This document shows, piece after piece, positions 50,901-59,953 of a stretch of 64,000 nucleotides of DNA (within the stretch, counting starts at the first letter, position 1; each line of letters starts with the position of its first letter). A program made the position numbers and the translations under genes. Source of the stretch: Fibrobacterota bacterium (GTDB lineage Bacteria; Fibrobacterota; Chitinivibrionia; Chitinivibrionales; Chitinispirillaceae); assembly GCA_023412475.1 (NCBI GenBank), contig JAEYNR010000031.1, positions 85,635 through 149,634 of the forward strand. The letters are read 5' to 3'. The notes under the pieces are model-generated. The model had not been told where the DNA came from, did not search any database, and saw only the letters and a list, made by a program, of their open reading frames with translations.

Positions 50901-52223
50901 TCAAACAAAAGCCCCTTCTTTAGCCTTTCTCCCGCCGCAGGTGATCTCTTCAAGCATCTCTCCAATGGTTAGGTCATCAAGCAGAGAGGAATCGCTCTTG
51001 CCGAGCTGTTTCATCAGTGTATCAACGTAGTCTCTGGCAAAGTCATCCGGGGCGATGGGGATTTTTCTGTTCTGGTTATCTATAGTTTCAACTATACTGC
51101 GCACAGGTACTTTTGAGAAATCGTGAGTTGGCACAAAGCCTTCAGTGCCTTCCACCTGGTGTAGAAAATTCTCATGAATAAGCCACTTGAGAATCCCTGA
51201 GGTTTGCTGTTCGGTGAGATCATACTTTTTGCTGAGCAGTTCGATTGATGGGGGGCGGGTCTTTCCGGCGAAACAAGCGACACAATCAAGAAAGATCCTG
51301 AATGTAAAATAGGTTTTATAATCACCAACACGGCGATCCCAGCGTCTTTTAGCTCGCAAAAGCGGGCGAAAATTCTGTATAACGTAACCAATCTGTGCTC
51401 CAGTGAGGATAAAAATGGCTGCAAGGAAAAGTGATATTAAAAAAAGTGGCAGAATTCCCAATGTTCCATACATGGTTTGGGTCTGAATTGAAAATTGTAA
51501 ATAGGTGGAAAAACTCCGGCGTTCAAATTCAAATAAGATTGCAGCGATAAGCCCTCCGCTCAGGGCGGATTTTAAGTGCACTTTGGTGTTGGGGACCAGC
51601 CAGATAAGGGTGGAAAATGCCAAGGCCATAAGAAAAAAAGGCACAAGATCGAGCACAAACTGGCCGCTCAGATCAAAATTCAGAGAAATCTGTCTCCTAA
51701 GCTGAATCGAGGCGAAAAAAAGTATCGGGCTATAGATTACGACCATCGTAAAGGTCCGCAGCCTGATGAAAAAGGAACGTGAGCGGTGCACCTTCCAGAT
51801 AGTGTTAAGTGATTCTTCAAATGTGCCAAATAACCCCATACTCACCACTACCAGAACAACTATGCCCACACCTCTTAACTTTTTCGCGTTTTCAAAAAAA
51901 GTACACAGATAATTTAAAATCACTTCAGGAGCAAAGGGCAGGAAAAATGAGAAGAGTTTTCCAATTTGCTCAGAGTTGATCTCTGTCAGACTAGCAAGCA
52001 TAAAAGCCGCTGTAACTACCAGTGGAATAAGTGTCAGAAGCAGTGCATAAGCGATTGAAGATGCTCTGGTTATGCAGTGATTCAATAGAAATTCCGATAT
52101 GCAGATACGAACAAAAAGAAGAATATTGGTAATTAAATAGCTGACTTTTTTTTTGCGATGATGCAGCGATACCAGCAATTCGGCAGGATTGTTGAAAAAA
52201 TCATTGATATATTTACTTTTCAA
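50901..52223 (-). CDS. YihY/BrkB family membrane protein with winged-helix tail
   Basis: 440 residues. Residues about 30-300 hold six hydrophobic helices of the YihY/virulence factor BrkB family, with Arg-Ala-Ser-Ser-Ile-Ala-Tyr-Ala-Leu-Leu-Leu-Thr-Leu-Ile-Pro-Leu at the start, Gly-Thr-Phe-Glu-Glu-Ser-Leu-Asn-Thr-Ile-Trp and Gly-Thr-Leu-Gly-Ile-Leu-Pro. Residues 310-440 form a soluble winged-helix-like domain (Leu-Thr-Glu-Gln-Gln-Thr-Ser-Gly-Ile-Leu-Lys-Trp-Leu). The family was once called RNase BN wrongly; its function is open. Confidence 0.88.
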   Translation of the reverse strand: MKSKYINDFFNNPAELLVSLHHRKKKVSYLITNILLFVRICISEFLLNHCITRASSIAYALLLTLIPLVVTAAFMLASLTEINSEQIGKLFSFFLPFAPEVILNYLCTFFENAKKLRGVGIVVLVVVSMGLFGTFEESLNTIWKVHRSRSFFIRLRTFTMVVIYSPILFFASIQLRRQISLNFDLSGQFVLDLVPFFLMALAFSTLIWLVPNTKVHLKSALSGGLIAAILFEFERRSFSTYLQFSIQTQTMYGTLGILPLFLISLFLAAIFILTGAQIGYVIQNFRPLLRAKRRWDRRVGDYKTYFTFRIFLDCVACFAGKTRPPSIELLSKKYDLTEQQTSGILKWLIHENFLHQVEGTEGFVPTHDFSKVPVRSIVETIDNQNRKIPIAPDDFARDYVDTLMKQLGKSDSSLLDDLTIGEMLEEITCGGRKAKEGAFV

Positions 52224-53005
52224 GATAGTTTTTCTCTCCCTGAAAATCTGATTAAGTGTTTTCTCTTATGCCTTCGTTTCACCACAGGGTCAAGTTATAT
52301 AGTATACCATTTCAGATACTAAATATTATTTAAAAATAAATGTCCTCTTTTTTTTTTAAGAGAGTAGCTGTAAGAGTTTGTATAGAATCTTTAGAATCGT
52401 ACGATCCTTTTGACTGTGCCTCGCTTCGATCTCGTATGTTTATTGACCCCGAAGATTTTTTTAACCATATCGGTCAGTTAGAAACATGATCATCCCGTTC
52501 ACCGTCCAACTTCCGTAGCAGACTACTGAAGAGGATAGATAGTTGAGCTTACTATTTAAGGATGAACAAAGCCTTAGGAGCCGTTAACCTAAAAGGCTTA
52601 ATGCGATCCGCTCCAAACAATAGCCCCAATTAGGTTATAATTTTCCTCCTGAAAGCGGTAGTCCCATTTTTATAACTGTAGAATCTCGCGTTAAAACAAG
52701 AGAAACAGGTAGATGATCTTCATAAGAAGACTTACCCCATTGACCAGAAACCCTTTAGCTTCCCATGCGATGCCTGCTCCGATTTTTTTAGGTTTCTTGT
52801 GCTGATTGGGAAGTGCAGTTTTTAAAGATATGGAATATCTGTTGCTTAGATTGTTAATACTCCTATGGTGGGGAGAAAAGTTTTTCGGAAGCAATTTTAA
52901 TCGCTAAAAAAGATGATCTGTTTTAAGGATGCCAGGCTCACACTCGATCTAAGTGGACTGTCTGGAAAGAAGAGGGTATTTTGTTAAAAAAAGAGTTGGT
53001 TTGGC
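52224..53005. other. Long spacer without a supported gene
   Basis: 782 bases. A 49-residue plus-strand frame at 52340-52489 starts in a T10 run and has no ribosome site; other frames are shorter or low in coding character. It may be decayed DNA. The pgsA promoter should lie at its right end. Confidence 0.35.
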
Positions 53006-53578
53006 ATGACCTGGGCAAATAAAATCACAATTGGGCGAATCATTCTTGTACCTGTTTTTGTTTGTGTGTTCAATGCCTCTCTGAGCTGGTCGAGAGGAAT
53101 GCGGTTTATACCATTGCTGGTTTTTCTGGTTGCTGCATCGTTGGATATTCTGGATGGATATATGGCCAGGAAAAATCAGGAGGTGACCCAATTGGGCTCA
53201 ATTCTAGACCCTTTTGCTGATAAACTGCTTATGGTGGCAGCTCTTTTCATAATTGCATTTCAAAAAGCGGAATCTTATTATGGTAATGTTTCCCCACTTT
53301 TATTCTACCTTGTTCTTCTTCGTGAGGCAGTTCTTATACTTGGGGCTGGGGTGTTGATTTGGTTTAAAAGAAAACTTCTGGTGAAACCGCGCCTGACGGG
53401 CAAAGTTGCCACCTTTGCACTGGTCCTCTTAATAGTTTCGGTGCTGACTGGAATTAATCAATCTGCAATTGATATTTTGACAGTACCAGCCTTGGTAGTT
53501 GTCTTTTTATCTTTGATTTTATATTTAATGGATGGAATAAAGCAGCTACACAGCAGTGGCAATCCTTCCAAATTCTGA
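53006..53578 (+). CDS. pgsA: CDP-diacylglycerol-glycerol-3-phosphate 3-phosphatidyltransferase
   Basis: 190 residues with about five membrane helices. The CDP-alcohol phosphotransferase signature is complete: Asp-Gly-x2-Ala-Arg-x8-Gly-x3-Asp-x3-Asp, read at about residues 50-72 (Asp-Gly-Tyr-Met-Ala-Arg, Leu-Gly-Ser-Ile-Leu-Asp-Pro-Phe-Ala-Asp). The N-terminal Pro-x-x-Ile-Thr-type start (Asn-Lys-Ile-Thr-Ile-Gly-Arg-Ile) supports PgsA, which commits to phosphatidylglycerol. Other CDP-alcohol transferases are the main alternative. Confidence 0.88.
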   Translation: MTWANKITIGRIILVPVFVCVFNASLSWSRGMRFIPLLVFLVAASLDILDGYMARKNQEVTQLGSILDPFADKLLMVAALFIIAFQKAESYYGNVSPLLFYLVLLREAVLILGAGVLIWFKRKLLVKPRLTGKVATFALVLLIVSVLTGINQSAIDILTVPALVVVFLSLILYLMDGIKQLHSSGNPSKF

Positions 53579-53699
53579 CACACCCGGAATCCCACTGCGA
53601 TCCTGATTCTGAATCACGTGTTATTATTTATAATTATAATTTGGATATGCATGATATTCTTTTGTTTTTGTAACTACTCAATTGTCAATAGTAGTCAAA

Positions 53700-53835
53700 A
53701 GCAACTTCCAAATTACAATGCTTAAATCCTAAACAAATTACAAATGATCAAGCCTTATTTTCTAAAAGGGATAAGAGTGTTTCTGGTAACTAAAGTTATA
53801 GGGTAAGTCCTTTTCGCGTTTCGTGCTTATAATTT
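53700..53835 (+). repeat. Dispersed intergenic repeat A, copy 4
   Basis: Blocks ACTTCCAAATTACAATG, CTTAAATCCTAAACAAATTA, GGGATAAGAGTGTTTCTGG and TTTTCGCGTTTCGTGCTTAT. It lies in the 502-base spacer between pgsA and the hsp20 cluster. Confidence 0.6.
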
Positions 53836-54011
53836 TGTATCACTAAGTTTCTATGCTCATTCAGGTTGTTCTCAGAACTGTTTCAAAATAGAATGTTATC
53901 TTATACTAAAATGAAACAGTTTTATTAGTATTGAATTGACCTGCATTTAACCAAAATCACCTCATATCTCTTTAAAAACGCCCTATTTACAGTGTTTCCG
54001 CTGGAAGACAG

Positions 54012-54034
54012 TTTTTGGCACACTATTTGTTCAA
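54012..54034 (+). promoter_or_regulatory. Sigma-54-like promoter before the hsp20 cluster
   Basis: TTTGGCACACTATTTGTT: GG at 54017-54018 and G at 54029 with ten bases between GG and G, matching the -24 TTGGCAC element fully and the -12 TTGCT element except for T in place of C. It lies about 50 bases upstream of the first hsp20 start. Confidence 0.5.
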
Positions 54035-54080
54035 TCTGCGAAGTGAAAGAAAAATGTAAAATTAACAAGGAGGTGCCATT

Positions 54081-54527
54081 ATGAAAAGTCTTATCCCATG
54101 GAAAAGCAAGCAGAATAGTTCGGGATTATGGGGAAATGACTGGTTTGATAGCTTCTGGGAGAATCCTTTTAAAAGACTAATGTCTAATTATTCTCAGGAG
54201 TATAGCCTACCTGCTACCGATGTCTCTGAAAATAAAAACGAAGTGGTTGTGCGGGCTGAAATTCCAGGGGTGAATGGAAAAGATATTGATCTGACTTACC
54301 AGAATGGAATTCTGCGAATAAGTGGTGAGAAAAAGGAAAGTAGAGAGCAGAAGGGGGAAAACCAGTATTGCAATGAATGCAGATATGGTTTTTTTTCAAA
54401 AGAAATTTTCTTTGGAGATCAGATCGAATGGTCAAAAGCTAAAGCGGTGTATAAAAACGGAATACTTATTGTAAAAATACCAAAATCTGAAAAAGTATCC
54501 AGAACAATCGAAATAAAGATTAATTGA
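54081..54527 (+). CDS. Small heat shock protein Hsp20 (1 of 3)
   Basis: 148 residues with AAGGAGGTG upstream. The alpha-crystallin domain (about 45-148) has Pro-Ala-Thr-Asp-Val-Ser-Glu-Asn, Val-Arg-Ala-Glu-Ile-Pro-Gly-Val and the closing Ala-Val-Tyr-Lys-Asn-Gly-Ile-Leu-Ile-Val-Lys-Ile-Pro-Lys. Holds unfolding proteins for DnaK. A Cys-x-x-Cys-like Tyr-Cys-Asn-Glu-Cys insertion in the middle is unusual for the family. First gene of three in tandem. Confidence 0.93.
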   Translation: MKSLIPWKSKQNSSGLWGNDWFDSFWENPFKRLMSNYSQEYSLPATDVSENKNEVVVRAEIPGVNGKDIDLTYQNGILRISGEKKESREQKGENQYCNECRYGFFSKEIFFGDQIEWSKAKAVYKNGILIVKIPKSEKVSRTIEIKIN

Positions 54528-54551
54528 AATACAATTTCAAAGGAGGATTTA

Positions 54552-54968
54552 ATGTTGAGGAGCATTGATTTGTGGCGGGAAATGGACAGGCTTCACAAGG
54601 AGTTTGGTAATTTTTTCTCCGGTTATCAAAGGGTAACTGATTCAGGAACATATCCTTTGTTAAATGTCTATGATAACAGGGATGAGGTGACCGTTACAGC
54701 AGAACTCCCTGGTGTGACAAAAGAAAAAGTAAACATCACTTTCGTTGATGGCACACTTACTCTTTCCGGGAAACTGGAACCGCTCTCAGTTGCCCAGAAA
54801 ATGACCGCTGTGCGGCGGGAACGATCTATGGGTTCTTTCGAAAAACGGGTGCATGTTCCTTTCAAGGTGCAGCATGACTTGATCAGGGCATCTTTTGAAA
54901 ATGGGGTTTTAACTATTAAATTGCCCAAGTCAGATGAGGCGAAACCAAAAACCATAACCATCGAATGA
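54552..54968 (+). CDS. Small heat shock protein Hsp20 (2 of 3)
   Basis: 138 residues with AAAGGAGG upstream, 24 bases after the first. Starts Trp-Arg-Glu-Met-Asp-Arg-Leu-His-Lys-Glu-Phe. The alpha-crystallin core has Val-Thr-Ala-Glu-Leu-Pro-Gly-Val, Glu-Arg-Ser-Met-Gly-Ser-Phe-Glu-Lys-Arg and Ala-Ser-Phe-Glu-Asn-Gly-Val-Leu-Thr-Ile. This is the most canonical member of the trio. Confidence 0.95.
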   Translation: MLRSIDLWREMDRLHKEFGNFFSGYQRVTDSGTYPLLNVYDNRDEVTVTAELPGVTKEKVNITFVDGTLTLSGKLEPLSVAQKMTAVRRERSMGSFEKRVHVPFKVQHDLIRASFENGVLTIKLPKSDEAKPKTITIE

Positions 54969-54986
54969 AATAATGGAGGACTTACA

Positions 54987-55385
54987 ATGAATAAAGAACT
55001 GGAAAAAAGAGAAAAAACCGGAGTCGGTCCTGCAACTGCCGAGCAGATTCAAAACAGTGGCCCGGCATATAGCCCGGATGTCGATGTTTACGTATCAGAG
55101 GATGCCGCATTCTTTGTGGTCGAAATCCCGGGTGTTAAAAAGGGAGATGTAACAATTCAGGTGGATGAAACCAATTCCCTTATTATCCAGGGTAAGAATA
55201 GCTTTCAGGAACAGCAAAATCCGATTGTGAAGCAGTATAATGTAGGTGATTATTACAGAGCGTTTCAACTCTCTGATGATTATGGAAAGGAGAATATTAG
55301 CGCCAAATTTGAAAACGGTCTGCTGGAAATTACTATCCCCAGAAAGGAAGAGAGAAAGCCCAGAAAGATCGAAATCATAGCCTGA
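54987..55385 (+). CDS. Small heat shock protein Hsp20 (3 of 3)
   Basis: 132 residues with GGAGG upstream, 18 bases after the second. The alpha-crystallin core reads Pro-Asp-Val-Asp-Val-Tyr-Val-Ser, Val-Val-Glu-Ile-Pro-Gly-Val and Ala-Lys-Phe-Glu-Asn-Gly-Leu-Leu-Glu-Ile-Thr-Ile-Pro. The N-terminal region is short and charged, so oligomer assembly may differ from the first two. A strong terminator closes the operon. Confidence 0.93.
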   Translation: MNKELEKREKTGVGPATAEQIQNSGPAYSPDVDVYVSEDAAFFVVEIPGVKKGDVTIQVDETNSLIIQGKNSFQEQQNPIVKQYNVGDYYRAFQLSDDYGKENISAKFENGLLEITIPRKEERKPRKIEIIA

Positions 55386-55393
55386 GGTGTGTT

Positions 55394-55428
55394 ATGTGCC
55401 CGCCATCTTATGGCGGGCACACATTTGT
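55394..55428 (+). terminator. Terminator of the hsp20 operon
   Basis: A 12-bp perfect stem, TGTGCCCGCCAT with ATGGCGGGCACA, loop CTT, followed by CATTTGTT. Confidence 0.88.
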
Positions 55429-55560
55429 TATTGTTAAGGAAGTTGCTCTGCTGCTGGAAGTGGGCGCGCAGAACGATCGTTTGATTTCCTGTTTGTATCC
55501 TATACCAAATAAAAGAAACCGTGTTTTTGTTGGGACAACCTATTCTTACACAGGACCGAT

Positions 55561-56694
55561 CTATATCAGACCACCTGGGCTACTGCTCGCTCTTCTATTG
55601 AGCTGATTTTTAAATTCTTCATTATAGATTTTAAGAATCGTCAGAAATAGTGCGGCAATTATGGGACCGACAATAAAGCCCATAATTCCAAAAACACTTA
55701 GCCCTCCCAGAGTTGAAAAAAATATCAGCAGATCATGCATTCGTGCACTGCTTCCCACGATTCGGGGTCTTAGTACATTATCAACATTGATAAGCAAAAT
55801 ATAAGTTATCAGAAGTATAGCTATACCCTGCCACACTTGCCCAGTAAGAATCTTTATCAGTGCTGCGGGAACCATGATAAGGCTGGGTCCCAGCATAGGA
55901 ATTATGGAGAAGAGAACGATAACAAAGCCCCAGAACAGCCAAGTACTTATTCCAAAAATAAGCAGAGTTATTGCGCTAAGAAAGCCCACTATCAGCCCGA
56001 TTATAAGAGTTCCTTTTATGATTGCTTTGGAGATCAGCGAGAAGCTGGTGATTGCCATCTGCTGATATTCTATCTTTAAAGGGATAAGGTATTGGATTCC
56101 TTTAAGAATTTTATTTCCATCCATTAAAAAGTAAAACAGAGTGAAAATCATGATTATCAGCTCCGCCGCCAGTCCGAAAACCCCTGTATAGGTTCTGTTT
56201 ATAATGGTGGTTGCCAGGGAAGCTGCGTTTTTGGAGATAGTGTTAATGGCTTGTGACCAGTTGATTTCACTGAGTAACCATTGACCGATCCGGGAGTTTG
56301 TGAATCGCTCAACAATTGGGTAATCCTGCCAGGTTTGCATGAATTCTTTAAACCAGGGTAGAGCGGTCGTATACAGATCTTTCATTTGACGTACCACCGA
56401 TTGGACAATAAAGGTGGAGGGGATAAGTACTACCAAAATCAGTAAAAGACAACAAACAATAGAGGCTAGCGGTGCCTTTTTCCACAATTTATTATAAAGC
56501 CATTTATAGACAGGATAGAGAAGGCCGGTAAAAACGGCTGCAACGACGATCGGAACGAAAAACATTCTCATAATAGGCACAAATAGTGCGCTGATAACAA
56601 TAAACAGGGTCAGAATGGTATAGCGGGAAAGAGTCTGAAATCGACGGTTGTTTTCCGTCTGTAATGAATTTTGGTTCTCTTCATAAGAAGACAT
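55561..56694 (-). CDS. AI-2E family transporter/permease
   Basis: 377 residues with about seven or eight hydrophobic segments: two pairs at the N-terminus (25-75), a long soluble stretch (90-190) and a helical bundle (200-365). The conserved Gly-Pro-Ile-Ile-Ala-Ala-Leu-Phe near the C-terminus and Met-Leu-Gly-Pro-Ser-Leu-Ile-Met-Val-Pro-Ala-Ala-Leu are typical of the family (PF01594). Members export small molecules or Na+; the name autoinducer-2 exporter is historical. Substrate not predictable. Confidence 0.9.
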   Translation of the reverse strand: MSSYEENQNSLQTENNRRFQTLSRYTILTLFIVISALFVPIMRMFFVPIVVAAVFTGLLYPVYKWLYNKLWKKAPLASIVCCLLLILVVLIPSTFIVQSVVRQMKDLYTTALPWFKEFMQTWQDYPIVERFTNSRIGQWLLSEINWSQAINTISKNAASLATTIINRTYTGVFGLAAELIIMIFTLFYFLMDGNKILKGIQYLIPLKIEYQQMAITSFSLISKAIIKGTLIIGLIVGFLSAITLLIFGISTWLFWGFVIVLFSIIPMLGPSLIMVPAALIKILTGQVWQGIAILLITYILLINVDNVLRPRIVGSSARMHDLLIFFSTLGGLSVFGIMGFIVGPIIAALFLTILKIYNEEFKNQLNRRASSSPGGLI

Positions 56695-56829
56695 GAATAG
56701 TGCCTTTTGTTACCATTGAAACTGGAGGTTGGTGCACCTGTATGCAAGGTTTTTAAGCAAACAGGAGTCCATTCAAAAAGAGGAGTAAAAAAAATGACTA
56801 ACTACTCAGACATCTGAGAAGCAAAAAAT

Positions 56830-57095
56830 AACTTAAAAACATCAAACCGGAAAAATAGGAACTTTATAATATCCAATGAGAAGGTATCCTTTCCGGCCTT
56901 CCTTAGCACCTAAGTAAGGGGGACAGGTGAACAAAATATATAGACAAAGAATCTAAAATTAAAAACCCTTTTTTCTTCAGGGCTTATCTTATAGATATTC
57001 TATTTCTTATTCTATCCGATTCTGACTGATTGTTTTGATTCAGATTTTTTCTTATTCTATTCTAATTGTTTCTGGTTTTTTACAAGATATTTGTC
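56830..57095 (+). repeat. Dispersed repeat B copy 3 joined to a partial repeat A
   Basis: CCGGAAAAATAGGAAC, CCTTAGCACCTAAGTAAGG and GGGGACAGGTGAACAAAAT, ACAAAGAATC, CAGGGCTTATCTTATAG (repeat B), then TTCTTATTCTATTC tracts and TTTTTTACAAGATATTTGTC, the right end seen in repeat A copy 3. It lies in the 556-base spacer before the DUF2271 gene's downstream end. Confidence 0.58.
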
Positions 57096-57250
57096 TCAAG
57101 AGCTACAGTATTTATAAAAATGACAGATCTCCTCCTTTTATTGAAAAATATGTCTCTGGTAAACTGAAGTTCAACTAGCCGCCAGGATCAATTATAGTTA
57201 AGGAAGTTGTAGCGTTCCTTAATATGGACTTTTGAGAAAGTCTTTATTCC

Positions 57251-58063
57251 TTAAAATCCTTTCAGATACCGTAATGTAGATATTTTTCCCGAATGGGAGA
57301 TTCTTACCAGATAGACGCCATTTTTTAATTGAAGGTGATTGATGGGCAGTGAGGCAATGGTGCCATTTCCTTTAGCGGTGGATAGCACTCTTCCATCAGG
57401 GGAAAATAGGGATATGGAGTAACTGTCTGAAAAAGGAAGGTTTATTAGAAGTGAATTAATTCCGGGAGCCAGATTAATCTGATTTTTGTGAGCTACTGTA
57501 CTTTTTTTGACAGACACTTTTGTGCCGTAGGTGGCTTCGAGAACCGGAATATAATCGGTAGCTGGTGCTTTTACCGTTTGACTGGATTGGTCAATGGTTA
57601 TGGTAGCGTGGTTTAGCATGGAGGTATCATGGTCCTCAGTCATCTCTATCCAGAATTCATAATCGCCATCTTCCACCCGTTTACCGTCTTTGTCGGTACA
57701 GTCCCAGGCTGCTGTAATGGTATCGGTGTGCCCTTCATTGATTTTGCGGGTTGCTTTAGTTAAACCATCAAAATCTTTAGCGCTGGGTGTTGTTCCGGCA
57801 TTGCCAGAAATTTCATCCCAGGTTTTGCAGTATTGGGATCGTCTGTAAGCGGCTTTGAAAATAGTTTTAATAAATGTGTTATCGGATTTCTGAATCCAGA
57901 TCATCACACAATTTTCAGGTGCATATTTTCCACCATAAGACTCGGTTTTGGCTTTAACTGTTAATTGATTGTCTTGAGCGGCAGAACCCTTAAAGCTTAC
58001 TGAGAAACTGATAATTAAAGAAAAAATTACCAGATTTAGAGCGTTTTTAAAAGTATTCATCAT
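57251..58063 (-). CDS. Secreted DUF2271 protein with C-terminal sorting domain
   Basis: 270 residues: signal peptide (1-29), DUF2271 domain (30-155) with Tyr-Gly-Gly-Lys-Tyr-Ala-Pro-Glu-Asn and Val-Met-Ile-Trp-Ile, Phe-Ile-Lys-Thr-Ile, Thr-Ala-Ala-Trp-Asp-Cys-Thr-Asp-Lys-Asp-Gly-Lys and Asp-Gly-Asp-Tyr-Glu-Phe-Trp-Ile-Glu-Met-Thr, then a sorting domain (about 205-270) with Ile-Ser-Leu-Phe-Ser-Pro-Asp-Gly-Arg-Val and Asn-Gly-Val-Tyr-Leu-Val-Arg-Ile. DUF2271 has no known activity; it may bind flavin-linked or extracellular partners. Confidence 0.75.
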   Translation of the reverse strand: MMNTFKNALNLVIFSLIISFSVSFKGSAAQDNQLTVKAKTESYGGKYAPENCVMIWIQKSDNTFIKTIFKAAYRRSQYCKTWDEISGNAGTTPSAKDFDGLTKATRKINEGHTDTITAAWDCTDKDGKRVEDGDYEFWIEMTEDHDTSMLNHATITIDQSSQTVKAPATDYIPVLEATYGTKVSVKKSTVAHKNQINLAPGINSLLINLPFSDSYSISLFSPDGRVLSTAKGNGTIASLPINHLQLKNGVYLVRISHSGKISTLRYLKGF

Positions 58064-58273
58064 CTCCTCATTTCAAAGCATTTTCTGATTTTATCCGAAT
58101 AAAATAAAACATGCCTAATTCGAATGAGAAATTAGCGATTGATATGTAGGGGCCGTCTTGAAGGGACTGGGGGGTAAAAACGCGGGCATATCCGAAGAAT
58201 CGGCATGTGTTTTGTTTTTAATATTACTTAAAAGTCAAACTGTAAGCATATCAACCCTTATCCGCATTCAAAA

Positions 58274-59116
58274 ATGATGAAAACAAACATTTTCTCTTCA
58301 AGCAAGGTTACTGCCAGTCATGCTGATTATTCTTGGGCAACCTATTTCTTCATTGCGTTTAGCTTCTTTCAATGCTGTGATACCCTTTTTGAGTATAGTC
58401 CGTATCAGGTAAAAACCAATGACAGGTTACTCAATCAGTCTGCATCTGAACAGTTAAGAAGTAAAAGTAAATCAGATTTCAAACCGTTCAGAATAGCTCT
58501 TATCGGAGACAGCCACACCTATTATGATGAGTTTAAAAGGCTGATCGATGCCATTAACAGGATTGACAACATAGATTTTGTTGTTCATCTGGGCGATATC
58601 ACCCTGAGTGGTATTTACCGGGAGTTTCTCTGGTATTCCGAAATTATCGCCAGGCTCAATAAACCGGTTGTAACTGTTATCGGAAATCATGATTGTCTGG
58701 CAAATGGAGAAACAATGTACAGAAATATGTTTGGAGACTTCAACTTCAACTGTACTTACAATAACTGCAAATTAGTGTTCTGGGATGACATTATCTGGGA
58801 GCGTAACAATAAAGACCCGGATTTTGAATGGCTTCAAAAGGAGATGAGTGATGAAAAATGGTATACTCACAAAGTAGTGTTTGCACATATCCAGCCCTGG
58901 GATGCTCAGTTCAGCATGGGAAACCGGCTCCTGTATAACAGAATACTAGAAAAAAACGGTGTTTCATTGTCAATACACGGGCATCAGCATAAGTTTTATT
59001 ACGATAAATACTTCGGTAAAGTACCATATCTGCTGATCCCGGATGCAACTGACCGGGAAATCGTAGTGGCAGAAGTTTTGTATGATACAATACTCGTACA
59101 CATTGTGCAATTTTAG
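58274..59116 (+). CDS. Calcineurin-like metallophosphoesterase, probable lipoprotein
   Basis: 280 residues. The metal ligands are Asp79-Ser-His81, Gly-Asp108, Gly-Asn138-His-Asp, a later His-Ile-Gln-Pro and Gly-His-Gln-His. The N-terminus has a hydrophobic run ending Phe-Phe-Gln-Cys34-Cys, which could be a lipobox, so the protein may be anchored to a membrane. It hydrolyses phosphomonoesters or diesters with two metal ions; substrate unknown. The next gene lies 18 bases on and also encodes an exported protein. Confidence 0.8.
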   Translation: MMKTNIFSSSKVTASHADYSWATYFFIAFSFFQCCDTLFEYSPYQVKTNDRLLNQSASEQLRSKSKSDFKPFRIALIGDSHTYYDEFKRLIDAINRIDNIDFVVHLGDITLSGIYREFLWYSEIIARLNKPVVTVIGNHDCLANGETMYRNMFGDFNFNCTYNNCKLVFWDDIIWERNNKDPDFEWLQKEMSDEKWYTHKVVFAHIQPWDAQFSMGNRLLYNRILEKNGVSLSIHGHQHKFYYDKYFGKVPYLLIPDATDREIVVAEVLYDTILVHIVQF

Positions 59117-59134
59117 AAAGCTGGTGCTTGTAAG

Positions 59135-59818
59135 GTGATACCGGATTTACGCTTTGATAAAGGCGCAAAAATCATTCTTCTTAACATACTTCTATTTTGC
59201 ATTCTGCCCTGTTCCCTTGATGCTTCAAGTGATAGTTCAGATACACCTGCACCATCCTTTCTGGATAAGTTGAATGCAGCCCGCAAGATCTCTTTTCGTA
59301 ATGATACTGCAGTAGTCAAAATACGGTGGTTTATTCCAGATCACCTGAAAATGCAATTCGCTGGGCTTAGTGGCTTTCTAAGCGTGGGAACCGGCTATAA
59401 CATAAAAAAAGTGTATGATATTACCTTCTGTTATGGTATCCTGAATCGGTTTTTGGGAAGAAGCAGTGCTACTGTGCATACATTTTCAATCAAGAATTGT
59501 TTTAATATTACACTTCTCTGGGATCATCTTGTGCCTAAAGCTGGAATGGCGATAAATCTAATTTATACAAATAATACCTTTAGACCTTTGCCTGTGCACT
59601 ATCCTGAAAATTATTACTTTCAAAATAAAATCCACATATCACCTTTTTTTGGGGCAGAATGGAAAATCAGGTTTCAAAATCACTACGTAAATGCAGGCGG
59701 GTTTTATGCAGAACTGGTTACTCTAGACTCCTATGTTCTGGAATTCTTTCGAACTAGATATGTAAAAATTACCGATATATGGAGCTTATGCCTGGGTGTG
59801 AGCATTTATCTGTTTTAA
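59135..59818 (+). CDS. Exported protein, barrel-like, unknown function
   Basis: 227 residues starting with GTG after AAGGTG. A signal sequence (about 10-30) ends near Ser-Leu-Asp-Ala-Ser. The body alternates hydrophobic and polar strands with Gly and aromatics (Phe-Leu-Ser-Val-Gly-Thr-Gly-Tyr) and ends Gly-Val-Ser-Ile-Tyr-Leu-Phe, like a small outer-membrane barrel. It is probably in one operon with the metallophosphoesterase. No family recognised. Confidence 0.55.
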   Translation: MIPDLRFDKGAKIILLNILLFCILPCSLDASSDSSDTPAPSFLDKLNAARKISFRNDTAVVKIRWFIPDHLKMQFAGLSGFLSVGTGYNIKKVYDITFCYGILNRFLGRSSATVHTFSIKNCFNITLLWDHLVPKAGMAINLIYTNNTFRPLPVHYPENYYFQNKIHISPFFGAEWKIRFQNHYVNAGGFYAELVTLDSYVLEFFRTRYVKITDIWSLCLGVSIYLF

Positions 59819-59953
59819 GGGCAAAATTCAACTCAATTCTACTACTATTAAAACGTATTTGAGTTTGAAATAGACATCAGGGGCAAGATCTCTCTTGATT
59901 TTTATTTGATTTTTTTATTATTTTAGTTAGATAGTTCAAACTGAATTAATCAG

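Noticed and set aside
52340..52489. 49-codon frame starting in a T10 run
   Set aside because: No ribosome site, begins in a homopolymer, and no recognisable family; chance is the simplest explanation.
49013..57095. CRISPR array in the repeat-rich spacers
   Set aside because: The repeats are dispersed, diverged and longer than CRISPR repeats, with no regular spacers or cas genes.
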